This document shows, one piece after another, positions 33,038 to 46,839 of a DNA stretch of 64,000 bases. Origin of the DNA: Laetiporus sulphureus 93-53 (taxonomy: Eukaryota > Basidiomycota > Agaricomycetes > Polyporales > Laetiporaceae); contig NW_024468528.1 of assembly GCF_001632365.1 (NCBI RefSeq), positions 314,535 through 378,534 on the forward strand, written 5' to 3'. Within the stretch, counting starts at the first letter, position 1. The number at the start of each line of letters is the position of its first letter. The notes beneath the pieces were generated by a model. That model was given only the letters and a program-made list of their open reading frames with translations. It was not told where the DNA came from and made no database searches. The position numbers and the translations under genes were made by a program.

Positions 33038-33793
33038 CCCTATCGACTCGGATGCTTGTGCGCCCCCAACGATTATCACTATCACTTGTGCGTTGCATTT
33101 GGCTTGGAGGTCCGATCATGCTGTATCATTAATCTCTCGGGGGACTATCATGATGGAAGGATACCATGCTTACGGTGGTCCGTGAACCTCGTGCTGGCAA
33201 TCCCGCTGTCAACATCTGAAGGTGTAGAACGTCCTTTGAACTCTACCTAGCGATGGTCCGATTTTGATTCGCGCTAAAAGCCCATGGTATGTCACACAGC
33301 CAGTGGCACTCATCACTATGTAGTCGGTCAATGCATCCTAGTTCCCCGGAGTGCTCGCCACCGGTGCGTCATATATAAGCAGTAGAGATCCAACCACATC
33401 TGTACGTTGCTCGACAAATAACGAACTGCTATGACTTTACGAAAGTTTGGTCCGACGGAAACATTATGAGAAACGCATCCGAGCCGACATGGCCACCTGG
33501 CAAGCTCATGTGACGACCAGATACATAGACAAAGCACGGGAAAAGGAGGATAATTCCTGTCTTCTATTATTACAGCCGGTAGGAGGCCAGGACTGGGTCT
33601 TGTACACAGAGCAATGAGCGGACGAGGGGGAGAGCCCCTCAGACAACAACATATCCGGACAGCCACACAGGACACCCCCTGATTACAAGCAAATAGAACA
33701 GCATCACTTATAATCAATACAATAAATCAAGCGTAAGTAAGTCCCTGGTAGATTGTACAAACATTACGACCGGCGAGTCGTGGGGGAGGGGGT
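33038..33793. other. Convergent intergenic region
   Basis: About 750 bp between the ends of PEX19 (+) and the flippase gene (-). The frames here have no recognisable domain. It should hold both 3' UTRs. Confidence 0.4.
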
Positions 33794-36700
33794 CTAAAGA
33801 GCTTCGCCGTACACCTCTTCGTGATGCTGCAACAGGTCCTCTCGATGCCGCCTCGTGAGGTCTTCCTCGACGGGGCGAACGTCAACAGCAGATACACGGG
33901 AGAACTCGTCGGCCACTTGCGAAGGATGGCTCTGGTTTGCAGGATGCTGCCACTCACCCGAAGGTCCTCGCACGTGCATTTCGTATGACTCCGGTCTCCT
34001 TCGCCCCCCCGCTTGTCGCGCTGGTGGTGGCGGCGGCGTCGACCTCGACACAGGGTCGGATGACACCGACGACATATGCGGATGATGCAAGCCGCGGTTA
34101 GCCCGAGTCGGCGACACAGGCGAGGGAGCAGGGATGTCGTTTGCAGAATAGTACGAGACGCGTACCTCAGCCGAGTTACGGGAGTTGCCTTTACCATTAA
34201 ACATCTCGGCTTGATTGACGCTCTCATAGAAAGCGTCATGCGTCGCCGGCCGGCCCGCAAGAGATGCTGACGGTGGCGGGGAGATACTGTCCGTACTGAT
34301 GCTCTCGTCCTGCACCGGAACTCCGAGTATGTCTGACACTTCGGATTCGGAGCGGTAATGAGGCTGATGGAACATAGGCGCCTTTTCAATGCTGAGCCGA
34401 TGCTTCTTCTTGTTCCGCCGTCTCTCGAGGCCAAGACGATCTTTTAAGTCGCCCAGCACCCACATCTCACGAACAATGTCCCTATCGAGAGGCCTATACG
34501 TGCTCTTGACGAACTTGACGATAAACCGAGGAGCTGTACTATGAGATCAGCCAGAAGATCTCCCATGATCAATCGTAAGAACGCACCCAGTGCGACGACC
34601 ACCGCCACGAGGACTGTTGCCCAGAAAGACACTTCACCGAACAAGACGATCACTTCGTCACTGAAATCAAACGTCTCGAAGAACGAGTAGACCGTGACCC
34701 AAAGCACCATGACGACGCAAGAGCCAATCACGATGACCCAGGTGATGACAGTCCAACTACATCATACATCAGCACATGCCCATCTGACTACCTGGCCAGG
34801 ATACTCACTAGCGAGTGTTCAAACCGACGTAAAAGTTGGCGGCAAATATGGCGCAGACCGCCACAGTGGTTCCGAAGTCATACAAAGACTGATAGGCCTT
34901 ACCGTTCCATGACAAAGCCAATCCAGCCGACCACGTCGCGTACGGAATAAAGAACACGACCACCGACTGGTAGAGGCCGTCCAGCATGTACAGCCAGAAC
35001 TTGAGACGAGTATACTCGAGACCGCGTATCCCTCGAATATACAGCTGCGGATACGCGAGCGCAGCCTTAGCATTGATGTCCTGATCGAAAGCTGTAGAGA
35101 GTTATAGACACAACAATTGACATATAGACTCATCCCGGCTCACCTCCGAGCACGATGACCGGTAGAGATGTGAAGAGTAGGTTGTAGAGAAGTATAAACG
35201 TATACTCATAGAGGTAGGTTGAGTCAAAACTTGACACAACGTGAGATGCCAGTCATGGAAATTTTGAAGGATGTACGCACCTGCTGAAACACTGGAACCA
35301 AAACATCGCGAATGTCCAGATAACGTTCTACCCGGAATACATCAGTGTCTGATCAGTAAGCACGAAGGCAGTAAAGTACTACCTTGTAAAAGAAATTGCT
35401 GTGCATATCAGCTATTCGTTGATATGACCATCTTCCGTGGACGATCAGAAGCTTCGTCAGATAGCGGAACTGCGCAAACGCATAATCCGCAGACATCGCT
35501 GCCTGTGAACCCTCTAGACCGAGCAGGCCGCAGCCAATGTTCGCCTCTTGGATCATCGCGACATCATTAGCGCCATCTCCGATGGACAGCGTCATGGCGT
35601 TACGACCCTCTTTGACCTATACGCAATGATTAAAACGTCCACAACCAGTGCGCGATATCAGACGCACCAGCTTCACAACTTGCGCTTTTTGGGCAGGAGA
35701 AACACGACAGCATACCACGGTCTCGCACTGAGTCGCCAGATCGAGGAAGAGTCGCTTCAGCTCGGAAGAAAGTGCGAAGCGCAGGGTGTCACCATCGATA
35801 ACAATCGCAAATGATGCCTGTGCGCCCACAACAAACCCCCGGTTCTCTTTATTAAGATTGGGAGGGCCTAGCACAGACGCGATCTTGTTCAAGCCTGCTT
35901 CTATCTGAATCTGAGCAGCACCAAAGGTCTCTGCAGAGAGAATCATGATGTCCATATTGTTCTTGAGCAGATTGCAGCTGAAGCCTATGCAGCGAAGGGA
36001 TCAGCAGGCACTGCATAAGGATACTGAGATGTACTCGCCGATCTCAACAGCGGTCTGAATCTTATCACCGGTGAGAATCCAGAGCTTGATGCCAGCATTA
36101 TGTAGGGTTTCGATTGCCTCCGGCACGCCTTCTTGTAGTTTGTCTTCCAAAGCAGTGGCACCAAGGATGTAAAGGGAATGTTCGATCTGTTCGTTCGCCT
36201 TGTCTATCGCGGCATCACGATCGTTGATCGAATTCGTAGCAGCGTCGTACACAGCCTGCCAGTCAAGATACTCCTTCTCGTCAAGGTACCGATACGCGAT
36301 ACACAGCGTGCGGAGGCCACCGTTGGCAAAAGCCTCCATATCCGCCGCCGTCTTCGCCTTCAGCTCAGGGTCGTGGTCTGCCGCGAGCCGCTGATAGATC
36401 ACGCTATCTGCGCCCTTGCAATACAAAACGAGCCGGCCTTGCGGGTCGCGAACGATCACGCTCATCCGCTTCCGTGTGCTGTTGAACTCGATCATTTGCA
36501 GAAGAGTGTGTCTCTCCGGCTGCCCCATGATCTCGATGTCGATGCCATCCCTCGACTTCTGTACAAATGGAAAGCCAACGTCACGCGCCGCAGCGACCAG
36601 AGCAGCCTCATCAGGCGACTCTGCCTTGTATTCCAGTTGGAAAGGCCGTTCATGTGGCTCCGGACGGTCCGAGAGAACGCTGTGGCAGATCGCAAGCGCG

Positions 36701-39112
36701 CGGAAGAACGCGATCAGATGCTGACGCTGTTCCGACCCTTCGTTCCCGAGGTCGTCAGCGAGCTGCGGTGAAATCAGAGTAAGCTTCTCGTGCTGAAGAT
36801 ACCGATTTTTGAACGTTCGTGACATTTTCATCAGCATCTCTTCCTTGAGGAGCCGCAGCTCGTGCTCCTGATCGACCGGGTTCAATCCATCCTCCTTTCC
36901 TGCCCGCTTCGCAGCTCCGCGCTGTGCTTCGGTGACGCCTTCGCCATACGTAATGCCGTGGACGGAACACTTCTGGAACTCCATGATATTCTGCGTGAGC
37001 GTGCCCGTCTTGTCGGAGAAAATGTATTCGATCTGGCCGAGGTCGTCGGAGATGTTCCATGTCTTCGGTGTGCATGCGGCATTGAGGGGCTTATAGTACA
37101 TGTCGACATCCTGCGAGATAAAGAATGCCTGGATGGTCTTGACAATTTCGATGGAGATGTACAACGAGATCGGGACGATGTTCTGGAATGCAATTAAACA
37201 CGAGCTACAGCATGTCAATCGCAGCTGAGGTCTGGCAACCACAAGGTTACTCACACAAAAGTCACGATGCCGTTGACGACAGAAGACGTCGAGGCATCCG
37301 AGCCAACCTCGAAAAAGTCAGCGCTCGTCCCAGTCTTCGCGTCGAAGAGCCCATTCGCGATACCACAAATCAAGCACATGATGATCAGCACGGCGAAGTT
37401 GACGATGACATTGAAGTTCGTCTCCTTCTCTATCTTTGACCGCTTCGAAGGCGTCGCACCGCCGTTCAACATGATCTTCGTGTCGGCACCGGTGAAGACG
37501 ACCAAGCCAATCACCCAAGCCGTATTCCGCAGAGTACAGCCACGCAACAGCATTTCGTTGATGCTAACCGACTCCTGCTTGAGGTTCCCGTTTTCGATGT
37601 CCCGGTAACGCAGTACGCCGTGGTAGAGGTACAGATTCTGGTGCGGCGGCTCAGAGTCGAGTACGAAGGACGAGCGCTCGACGTCCTCCTCCGACGTGAT
37701 CCCAGACGTGGCTCGCACCGACTTTCTCGGTTTAAGATTCGTCTCGCCGTCCAAGTTCTTGGTCTCGACATAGCACATGTTGTCCGGATCCGACGTCGAG
37801 AGAACGACGATGTCCGCAGGGATCTGCTCGTTCTCGCGCAACAAAACGATGTCGCCCACCTCGAGCTTCTTCCACAACGTCCGCTCCCATCGAGCAAACC
37901 CAATGACGCGCTCGCCGTTGTTCACGACACCCATCGACTGCCGAGAACGCACAGACTGCTCGTAGGCCGCCAACGACCCCGACCCACCCGACCACGACTT
38001 GAGCGGAGAGCGATGGCCAGGGGCGGCAGCGTCGGATGCCTCGCCCGCTGTGGGTGGGTAGCTGTGATACTCTGGGCTTGGCGGCTTCGGGCTCGAGCCT
38101 GGGCTGTCCGAGAACTTTGTCGCGTCGAATGGAGGCAGGGAGCTGAATGACAGATTCGGGTCCGTCGAGGAGCGTACGGCATACAGCTCGCCTTCCAGTC
38201 CCTTGCTCAACACGATCTGCATACCCTCCTGTGCCTCCCGCTCCCTCAGCCTCCGCACGCCCTTGGTGACCTTACCCGGCTTGTTGATGCGGAATATCTT
38301 CTCGAACCACGAGCGAGGGTCCGTGGGCTGGTTCATGTTCCGCCACTGTCCGAGCTTTGTCGAGGCCGATGTGTTCACCTCCTCGTCGAGGCGCGCACGC
38401 CGGTAATCCTCGATCCCATCCTTGATGGCGGTCACGCAGAGGATGAAGATCAGCGGAAGTGCAGCGAGCTGTGGAGTCGTAGCACCAAAAATGCTGAACA
38501 CTGCAAGGGGCTCGGTGTGTGGTCAAGGAATCTTGATGAGGATACGTACCTTGCAGAATGACAAGTGCTAAAAAGTAGATGTTCGCCACCCTGTGAATTG
38601 GTTTATCAGCAGAACGCGACGCATATATAGAGGTACGACGTACCGGCGAAACTGCTCATAGAGATTCTTGGGAACGAAAGTGAGGATAGTGTACTCTGCG
38701 CATCATGAGCATTCCGAGAGAAACTCAGGAGAACGTACTCACTGCTCGTTCGGACTTTATTTCTCGCATACCGCACAATGGGCTCCCCCTTACTATCAAC
38801 CTCATCTCTCGGTAGTGCCATATTCACGAAAACCTTCCTTCGGGGCCCAGAAATCTGCGGCGCCTTCACCTCACCCTCTTCAGCTTCAGCTTCAGGCACT
38901 ACCGGCATCCTTGTCTTCCTCTTCTGTGATAGCCTTTTCAAGAACGCCTTTCCCCTCATCGACAGCTTCCTCTTCTGCTGCCGGTCCTCCTGGCGCACGG
39001 ACTCGGCAATGGTTGATGCGGCCGTGCGCACGGTGTGCAGACGTAGCTCCGGGTCGATGCCATCATCTTCAGGGAAGACATCCGCTGCTTGTTGTCGCCG
39101 GAAGAATGACAT
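33794..39112 (-). CDS. Phospholipid-transporting P4-ATPase (flippase), Dnf1/2 type
   Basis: Moves phospholipids from the outer to the inner leaflet of the plasma membrane or endosomes, normally with a Cdc50-family partner (none is adjacent). About ten exons. The N-terminus ([14 protein letters not shown]) is followed by [18 protein letters not shown] joined to [13 protein letters not shown], the first membrane hairpin. The actuator loop has DGETNLKPR near 37750. PISLYISIE, the P4 signature in membrane helix 4, is followed by [10 protein letters not shown], the phosphorylated Asp near 37000. The nucleotide domain has [11 protein letters not shown] and [24 protein letters not shown] lies near 35580. 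The tail of over 200 residues is Pro/Ser/Arg-rich and ends [10 protein letters not shown]4 identity rather than a metal pump is clear from DGET and PISL. Confidence 0.95.
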
Positions 39113-42100
39113 ACAGGCAGAGAGGGATGGGGCCAAGAAATACTGATAATAGACAGCCCAGAACCAGCACGGGCTCTAATAGTTGTCGAGCACTGGTGCA
39201 GTAAGTTGGTGAAGTACGAATCCAAGATGAAGGTGTGCCGGCGCTCGTGAGCTCACCGCCTCTGCGCTCGCTGACGACCCCTGGAACTGCCGGTTGTCGG
39301 TCCTTTCCGATACGTCCGACACGATTGACCGACTCACGGCGGCGTACTAAAGATAGCTGGATACTGATCCCAGTCGCCACGGTGATGGATGCCTGTCAGA
39401 TGTAAGGTTCGCACAGCTGCACTGTCCTGGAAGACGACAGTGTAAATCGAGTTGCAATGGATGTGGTGAGCCGAAAAAGCGCAGGCCACTGTGTGACTCG
39501 TCACGTTTTCTTGAAAGCTTGGGCTCGCTCAACTTCAAGCCTCGGCTCCGATGCAAGTTCTATCGGCTAATCCGATGCCAGAAGTGCAATTGTGGGCAGC
39601 AGAGCAGAGATATGTTGCGCCGACAATCGCCGTACGCAACATAGTCCGTCCTACGCATGAAACTTGAAGATCCGCGGAGCTGGTTGCTGGCAAATCCCGG
39701 AGTTGGGCCACAACCAAAATAGAGGCTAAACTGCCGCTATGGCGTGCTTCTCTTCGGAAAGAAGGAGAACAACGCTGTTCGAAAAGCGGTCTACCTTTCA
39801 CGCACGTGGTGTGAATGGCGAGCGTTATTTCTGCACGTAAAATGAGGAAAAGTATACATTGACGATCACACTTCGTAAAACATATAGGCGAACGAATCTT
39901 GAAGCTTGAAGCTTGAACGTTTGAACGTTTGAACATTCAAAACTAACTGTTTACGAATTCTTCTGATCAAAACATTCACCGTGGCACCATGCCCGACACG
40001 CACGTGAGCTGATACTATTCCCGGACTCTGCCGGAGTTGCCTACTATTAGGAACCTCGGACTGTTCATGCCTTCTTATTCCCCTTACCCCGTGCATTCAG
40101 AAATGAGGACCGTTTATATATCGACAGCTTGTAATGATCTAGGTTTACTGTTATGGCTGAGTCTTTTTTTCTTTCAAGCAGGGCCCTAAGCCTTACATTG
40201 CCTTTTGGAGAGGGGGGCCGGTGGCTGAGCCGCCCGTCTACCGCGATGCTCGCCTGCTACTCTAGCAGACTTTAAAGGAAATCAGCATTCAGCATAAGAG
40301 CAATGTCATGGTTCCTTCAGCATCCTGCACATTGCGCATTTCGAGTCCTCGCGCTACAAGAGGCCACGAAGGAAACGATGCTATCTCAGCATGTGGTGGA
40401 GAATGCATGATCGTGGGACATTTCGTCAACTCGGTAACTTGGATTGAGTCTGAGTTTGACAGACGAAGTGACCCTCACCTGCGAGGGTAACGTTTCATGG
40501 CCATCGATTCCGTTTGTGTTCTGCAACTTGATCAAGGTAGACCGAAGTTTCTTGTTTCGACAAGGCGTTCGCTAGCGAGTGTCCGAGGTCCCGCTGAATG
40601 CATTCTGTCATGTTGATTTGTGTACACGGTGGTAAATGGAGCCCGGCTGCGGCACACACAGGAGACATGACACTTGTTTATAAATCCGTTAGGTATCCCT
40701 TGAATTTCTTTTTAATCCTGGGGTACCAAGCTGGTTTTGGAAAGGGTTTGTCTCGCAAAAAGATGGTGAAATGTCTCCCAGCGATAGAACAGATGCCACA
40801 CATTCATCGCAACGTTTATCACCCTGTCAAAGCTGCTTGAAAACAACTCGCTTGTCCAAGAGCAAAACGCACTCCGATACTGTCCCGATCTGCCGTCAAT
40901 TTAAACAAGCACTGGCACACCGAGGTACCAGTCGATTAGCGTACGTATTCCATATCACCATGGAATATATGCAACCAAGTAAACCCTTTTCTTTGAATTG
41001 AGACCACAGCTGGAAGGCTGGATTGCAAGAGACTGGATCGTATGACCTTTTCTTTGTCACGCCGGCGACTTTCTATCCTGTGCGAATTCGACGCATCCGT
41101 GGCTCCCTGCCAATCAGACTACGTAGGCAGTGTGGAACCTCTGCACCCAACTCATCAAAGACGATCAGCTCTGGATTGAGAAGCACTCCAGATCAAACGT
41201 AAGTCAAGCGCCTTCGAGATATAATGTGGTGAATCCCCTTCAGGAAGCTGAAGCGGCGGTCTTTATTTCTTCGTAAAGCCTCAAGATTCATGGAATACAC
41301 AAACCCATACGTACGAACGAAGTCTTTGCCCTTGGTTGCAGCTCTGGATTGCGACCGTGATCGGTATGCATCGCTGGTCCTTGCAGCTATGGACTCTTTC
41401 GTTGACTTACAGCTTGTGCAGCTTAATCATCTTGGCTCATAGCAGCATGCGGCGCACGAGCATCACAATCAAATGGTCGCTGGAATCTTGTGACATGCAG
41501 CCTCCAGCCCGTTTCAAGACTGCACGCGCCAGAGGACAAGAGCAAGTCGTTCTCACCGTGTACACGAGTTAAAGCAATTCCGGTACCATTATGAAGCAGC
41601 GCCCACTGAATGAAATTTCCACTGGCGTGATGAGAGGGCTGTCCCATGTTGCTACCAACCGCTGTATCTGCGAGCTGCGGTCCGCAGGCAAGTCTCCTTT
41701 TATCTTGAATCAGACAAATGCCTTCACGAAACGTTCGTCTATTGAGTAGAGGGACGGATCAACGTGTGCTAGATGTTGATGAATCGGTCTCATCGTCTCG
41801 AGGGTGCTTCGACTGTGCTCCTCTTTTTTCTTCAGGGAGAGCGGGTACCAACGCCGCAGGTGACAAAGCAACTACGAACATAATTACAATAAGAAGCCTT
41901 TTCGCACATGTCATTTGGCTCGACGAACAACTGCCACACCGTATGACTGCTCAGACACCTCTTCTCTGCGCACTCACCGACCTTTCCGCAATCTTCCATT
42001 CATTTAAGACATCTGGGTATGTGGCAAGTTCGAGCCACAGGCACCAAAGCGTTTCCTCCAGCATGGTTCTACGAGAAGATAGACCGAAATCACTTAAGGC

Positions 42101-42422
42101 AGCTGCTCCTCACATGACCTCGTAGCTGTTGACATTTTGTCCAGTAGCCCTTGCTCAAGGTGTTCATTTGGTTCGCCGACTGGTTTCTCTATACCAACAA
42201 TACAGCACCCACTTATTGTTCTCTGCCCTTTCGGACTCCGCAGTTGAGAAAACACTATCTCCGGATATTGGGCCACTGACCGATCTCAGCCAATAGCTGT
42301 CATCCGATCGGAAACTCGTGTTCTCGAATTTACAATGCCTCGTGGACTGTGGCCATAAAAGACCTTGGCATGCAATTTCTCGGACCGTGTGGCTCCTGGC
42401 GTCCTCCATGCCTTCCCCCGCC
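39113..42422. other. Gene-poor stretch of about 3.3 kb
   Basis: Only short frames without conserved domains (for example 41718-42125 (+)). A small tandem repeat, GAAGCTT x2 and GAACGTTT x2, lies at 39893-39936. The left end must include the flippase promoter. I can support no gene here. Confidence 0.5.
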
Positions 42423-42430
42423 TATATATA
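42423..42430 (+). promoter_or_regulatory. TATA-box-like element upstream of the zinc-finger gene
   Basis: TATATATA lies about 140 bp upstream of the proposed ATG at 42572, in a C-rich context. It is a plausible core promoter element. Confidence 0.35.
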
Positions 42431-42571
42431 GGCTCATTTGCTGTGGATATTGTCCTCTCAGGCTTTTCTAGCTCCGCTTCCGAGCCACACTGGTAATAGC
42501 TTCGCACAGCGAGTATTGTGCTGACTCTTACAGCCCTCCACTCTTCTTCCCTTTTTCCTTCATCCTTCGAC

Positions 42572-44417
42572 ATGGATATCACCGACGCCAAACACGCGGT
42601 CCTAATTAATCCGAACGACTACGTGAATTGGGAGCACGACTTCGAGATAAGCCGAACTGATCGAGGGTAAGTGGTCGTGCTGGAGTGAAAACCCCAAAAT
42701 GGATTTAATGTTTTTGTTGTTGAGCAGGGATATGCAGGTGGATGTGAATATGGAGAATGGTCAGCACGAAGGGTGCGTCTGTATCTTTTCATATATACAT
42801 TCAAACCCGCGTTACTTACAGATGGCATCCCCCAGCTTGTCGTCTTCAAAAGATGCCGCCGATTTAAGCCACACGTATGTCGCCCACTTGTGCTGTAGTC
42901 ACCGACCTAATTCTCATACATCACCTTTTTTCCTTGATAAACCTGTTCATATAGTTCAATGCCCTCCTGCGATACGACCTCACAAGCAGATGCTCACGGC
43001 TCCGACACCTCCTCGCAGCCTAGCCGGTGCGCGTCGTTCTTCATTTAATTATACAGCGATCACTAACGGATCACCCAGCTACAGCTTCCCGGAGAGTGCC
43101 CAATACCAGCCAACTGATGTTCGGATGGGCTATGAATCCTGGGAAGTACATAATCCAGCGCACGATGTCCCTATACGAGAAGATGAAGGACCTTCCGAGT
43201 CGATGCCTCTTCACAACGTCGTTGGTGTACTCGAAGCAATTGAAAGCCCCGAAGGCCACAGCCCTCCATCGACAGATGATGTGCAAATGTCAGAGCAGCG
43301 GGACGTCCAGCCACCCACTAACAGTTCGCAACCTAGTAATGTAGACGCGCGTGCTCGTGCTCGTTCTCGTTCGTGTTCGATCGAGATACCTCTTAGTTTG
43401 CTCCTGAAGGGGGTAAGCCCTGAGTCGTCAAATCCGATTCAGTCCAAGAGCGAATTCCCCCTCGCTGCAACTGTGCCTGCTGGTGCCCATAAACATCGCA
43501 AGATTCTTCCGGCTCTTCATCATATCAAACGCGAAGAACTCACCCCTCCAATCCCAGCTACTGCCACTCGGAAGAAAGCACTCGGAGGACCTCCTCGGTC
43601 ACGGAAGAAAGCGCGAGCTCGCGGCGGAAAAGGAGCACGGTCCCACCACGCTAGAGACGACGTGCACGATGATGAGCCCCCTCGCAAGTGCGGATGGGCA
43701 GAGGACAGCGAGCCGGCATGCGAACAACAGTGCCATGGATGGAGAGAGTTCTCAAAACATGTCATCGTCGATCATGCCGGTGACTTCAAGAAGGGGGATT
43801 CGGTCGAGTGCTGCCTTCCTGACTGCGGGAAGGAGATCAAGAAGGAAAACTTGTCGAGGCACATTCAGTCGCATTATGGACTGTTCGGGCCGTGTCCTTG
43901 TGATAAGTTCTTCAGTCGGGCTTGGGCTTGGAAGCGCCACGAGGGTACCTCCGGTTGCAACCGATCTTGCAAGGAGGAAGTGGACGGGGAAGCACCGGGA
44001 TTGAAGGAAGCTGTCAGTCCTTCTCGTCCAATACGCGTGATTGGTTCCATGGTTTTGGCGAAAACGGAGGCACGAAGGGCGGTGCTCGTGCGCAAGACTC
44101 GGGCAGCAGCAGCAAAGAATGAAGTATCGTCTAGGCTGAGGCCGCGAATCACGACTCGGAAGAAGATAGTACGACAGCGCTCAAGCTTGCCGGTCACTGG
44201 AAGGTCCAAGAAGGTCGTTGCCTATTATCAGCATATCAAGCTCGTGGGCAAGATCAGACGCAGTGTTAGCACTGTTCTCGAAGGCTCTCAGTGCATGGAG
44301 AAGGCAGACTCCGAAGAACATGAAAAACAGCCTGGACCTGAACACAAAGGCGAGTCGCCTGTTGCTATTATGGAGGGGAAAGTCGAGGAGAACTCGGAGG
44401 CCCCTTGCTTGCCATGA
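42572..44417 (+). CDS. C2H2-like zinc-finger protein, unknown target
   Basis: The proposed start, MDITDAKHAVLINPNDYVNW, leads through two or three small 5' exons, whose joins I cannot fix, into a long exon ending at 44417. The long exon has Ser/Pro-rich sequence, then a zinc-binding region: CGWAEDSEPACEQQCHGW with HVIVDH, and CCLPDCGKEIKKENLSRHIQSH, a C2H2-like finger. A Cys/His-rich PCPCDKFF and a basic tail (RLRPRITTRKKIVRQR) follow. A fungus-type nuclear, probably DNA-binding, protein is inferred. A broken copy of this gene lies inverted at 46840-47570. The long frame stays open across the small introns, so an alternative first exon is possible. Confidence 0.65.
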
Positions 44418-44828
44418 GTTGCGCCACGGGATTCTCTAGCGATATGTAACACCATCTCTAAAACTGTCTTGTTCTTCCTACTTCCCTTCTAGTATTATCA
44501 TGATTGTGTAATAAAATCTCATGCACATGAGTCAGTGGAAATCATATGTGAGACTAGAAAGGACAGAGAGACTGATTGGCATCAAAGTCATGGAGGCGCA
44601 GCCACCGCCACCCAGAGTCCACATAAAGCAAGCGTTATGGTTCGGCAATCCGTCAGGGAGCGCTCATGGTCAGCTGAACTGGCACCACGACATGAGAACG
44701 AACTATAATGAATTCGCGAACACGGACGTATTTCTAGCCCTCTTCCTCTACTCTTCAGGCGAGCGAGCGACGTTCTAACGATTTCCCTTCTCGCTGAACG
44801 ACTTTGCAGCTTTATTTGATCAGGAGCT
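44418..44828. other. Spacer between the zinc-finger and lactonase genes
   Basis: About 400 bp with the 3' UTR of the zinc-finger gene and the promoter of the lactonase gene. The frame at 44521-44778 has no recognisable domain. Confidence 0.4.
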
Positions 44829-46501
44829 ATGGCGCCTCAGGCGGCAGCCGTCGAATCGGTAACTATTGCAACCGCTGAAAAGCAGGAAAAGGGGGGCAAG
44901 GGGTCGAGGATGTCGCTTATCTTGCCTTGGCTCCTGGCGACGTTGGCAGGAGGAGCAGCATGGAAGTGGCAAGAATCGCAGCAAAGGACCATATCCCTGA
45001 ACGGACTGACGCCACCGCCCCAGTCAGTGGTGAGAACACTACAACCCAGCCAGGATATACATAATCTCACGCATCTCCATACATAGATCATAGACCCGCT
45101 CTCCTACGCCGTCCTCGGCACCCAGGGCCCATTCCGCGACGCCGACTCCTGGACCACATTCTTCAACCCCACCTCCACCGCTCCTCCTTTCTTCCAAATC
45201 CTCCACCCCGACTTCCTCTCCGTGCTCGGTCCTGCACCCTCGCTGCGCGCGATCGCGTCCAACCGCGATTTCGCGTTCGCGCACGAGGCGCCGATATGGG
45301 TGCCCGCGAGCGACGAGGTGTTCTTCGCGAGCAACGCCGGCGGGCCGCTTGGGTTCAGTGACTGGAACACGAACAATCAGGTGGCGAAGATCAGCATGCG
45401 GGATGTGGAGAGGGCGGTTGCGCGCGCGGGGAGCAACGTCTCTGCTGTGAATGTGTCTGTTCAGAAGGTGCGGACTGCCAGACGAAGCGACGGAAGCTGT
45501 ATTGAACAATGTCTGGTGTGATGTGCCCAGCTGTACCTCCCTGACACCATCCAGATGACGAACGGCGGCACGGGGCCCTTCCGTGGCTCCCTGCTGCTCA
45601 TCAACTCTGGCCGGGCGACCATGCCGCCCAACCTCGTGCTCGTGAATGCCTACCCGCCTCACAACGCGACCGTGCTGCTGGACAACTACTTTGGTAGGCA
45701 GTTCAACTCACTGAATGATGTCAGGGTGCACCCGAAGGGCAAGGCGATCTTTTTCACGGACGTGACGTGAGCATCCTGTATGATATCTTACACCGGCGTG
45801 TGGGTATACTGACGAACGAATGTAGGTACGGATGGCTTAACCACTTCCGCCCGCCCCCGCTGCTGCCGAATCAGGTGTATCGCTTCGATCCGGACACAGG
45901 CCACGTTCGCGTCGTCGCTGACGGGTTCATGCGGTGCAATGGCCTGGCATTCTCAAAGGACGGCAAGACCGTCTACATGTGAGTGCATCTTCTCCAACCT
46001 CAACGCCTCGTGTGCTCATCGTCAACAGCGCGGACTCGGGGGCCGCGGCTGGCTTCCTGGGAAGGAACACGACGCAGCCGTCTACCATGTACGTGTCGAC
46101 ATATCAGCTACGGATCGATGTAGTTCTGACGATACGGGCATCGACAGCTACGCATTCGACGTCGAGCCAAAGTCGCAGGTGTTTCTCAACCGCCGTGTGT
46201 TCGCGTACGTCGACGCCGGCGTACCGGACGGGCTCCAAGTCGACACCGCGGGCAACGTCTATTCCGGATGCGCCGACGGCGTGCATGTCAGTGCTCCTGT
46301 TCGTCTTTACTTACGTTAGTTGACGTTGACGTGCGTGTGCAGGTCTGGAACAAAGAGGGCACGCTGATCGGCAAGTTCTTTCTCGGTGCCGAGTCGGCCA
46401 ACTTGGTGTTTGCAGGCAAGGGCAAGTTGGTGATGTTGGCGGAGACGGTGGTGTATTTGGCGCAGATCGCTGCGGATGGAGTGAATTTGGCCGTCGACTG
46501 A
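44829..46501 (+). CDS. SMP-30/gluconolactonase-type lactonohydrolase, membrane-anchored
   Basis: Predicted calcium-dependent six-bladed beta-propeller hydrolase acting on lactones. The N-terminus has a hydrophobic segment, MSLILPWLLATLAGGAAWKW, near residues 28-47, likely a signal anchor. Blade motifs are AHEAPIWVPASDEVFFAS (metal-binding Glu), SLNDVRVHPKGKAIFFTDVT (Asn), CNGLAFSKDGKTVY and VPDGLQVDTAGNVYSG (Asp), all typical of the SGL domain of fungal lactonohydrolases. Six to seven exons are joined by short introns. The stop is TGA at 46499. Substrate (gluconolactone or another aldonolactone) cannot be decided from sequence. Confidence 0.88.
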
Positions 46502-46839
46502 GGCGTGCAGGAGCCGAATTGAGGGAGGAGTTGCGCACGCGGAGCTCGATCTAGGTGATCTCTGTTTTGTGTCTCATTTCCTTGCGAGCCTTTATCATGT
46601 ACTATGCATAGCCCATGATGCCAAAATTCCCAGCCAACAAGTCAAATTCGCAGCGTGTTAGGCAATGCCAGCACTTTGATGCCAACCACTCTCTTTGTCC
46701 CTTCCAGTCTCACATTTGTTTTCATTGGTGCGCGTGAGATTTTGTTACACTTCTATGATAAAATCAGAAGGGATATGTCTGGGAAGAGAGCAAGACAGAT
46801 TCATAGATGCAGGATGGCATAGGATGGAGTCCCTCCATT
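46502..46839. other. 3' flank of the lactonase gene
   Basis: About 340 bp between the lactonase stop and the pseudogene. No gene seen. Confidence 0.4.
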
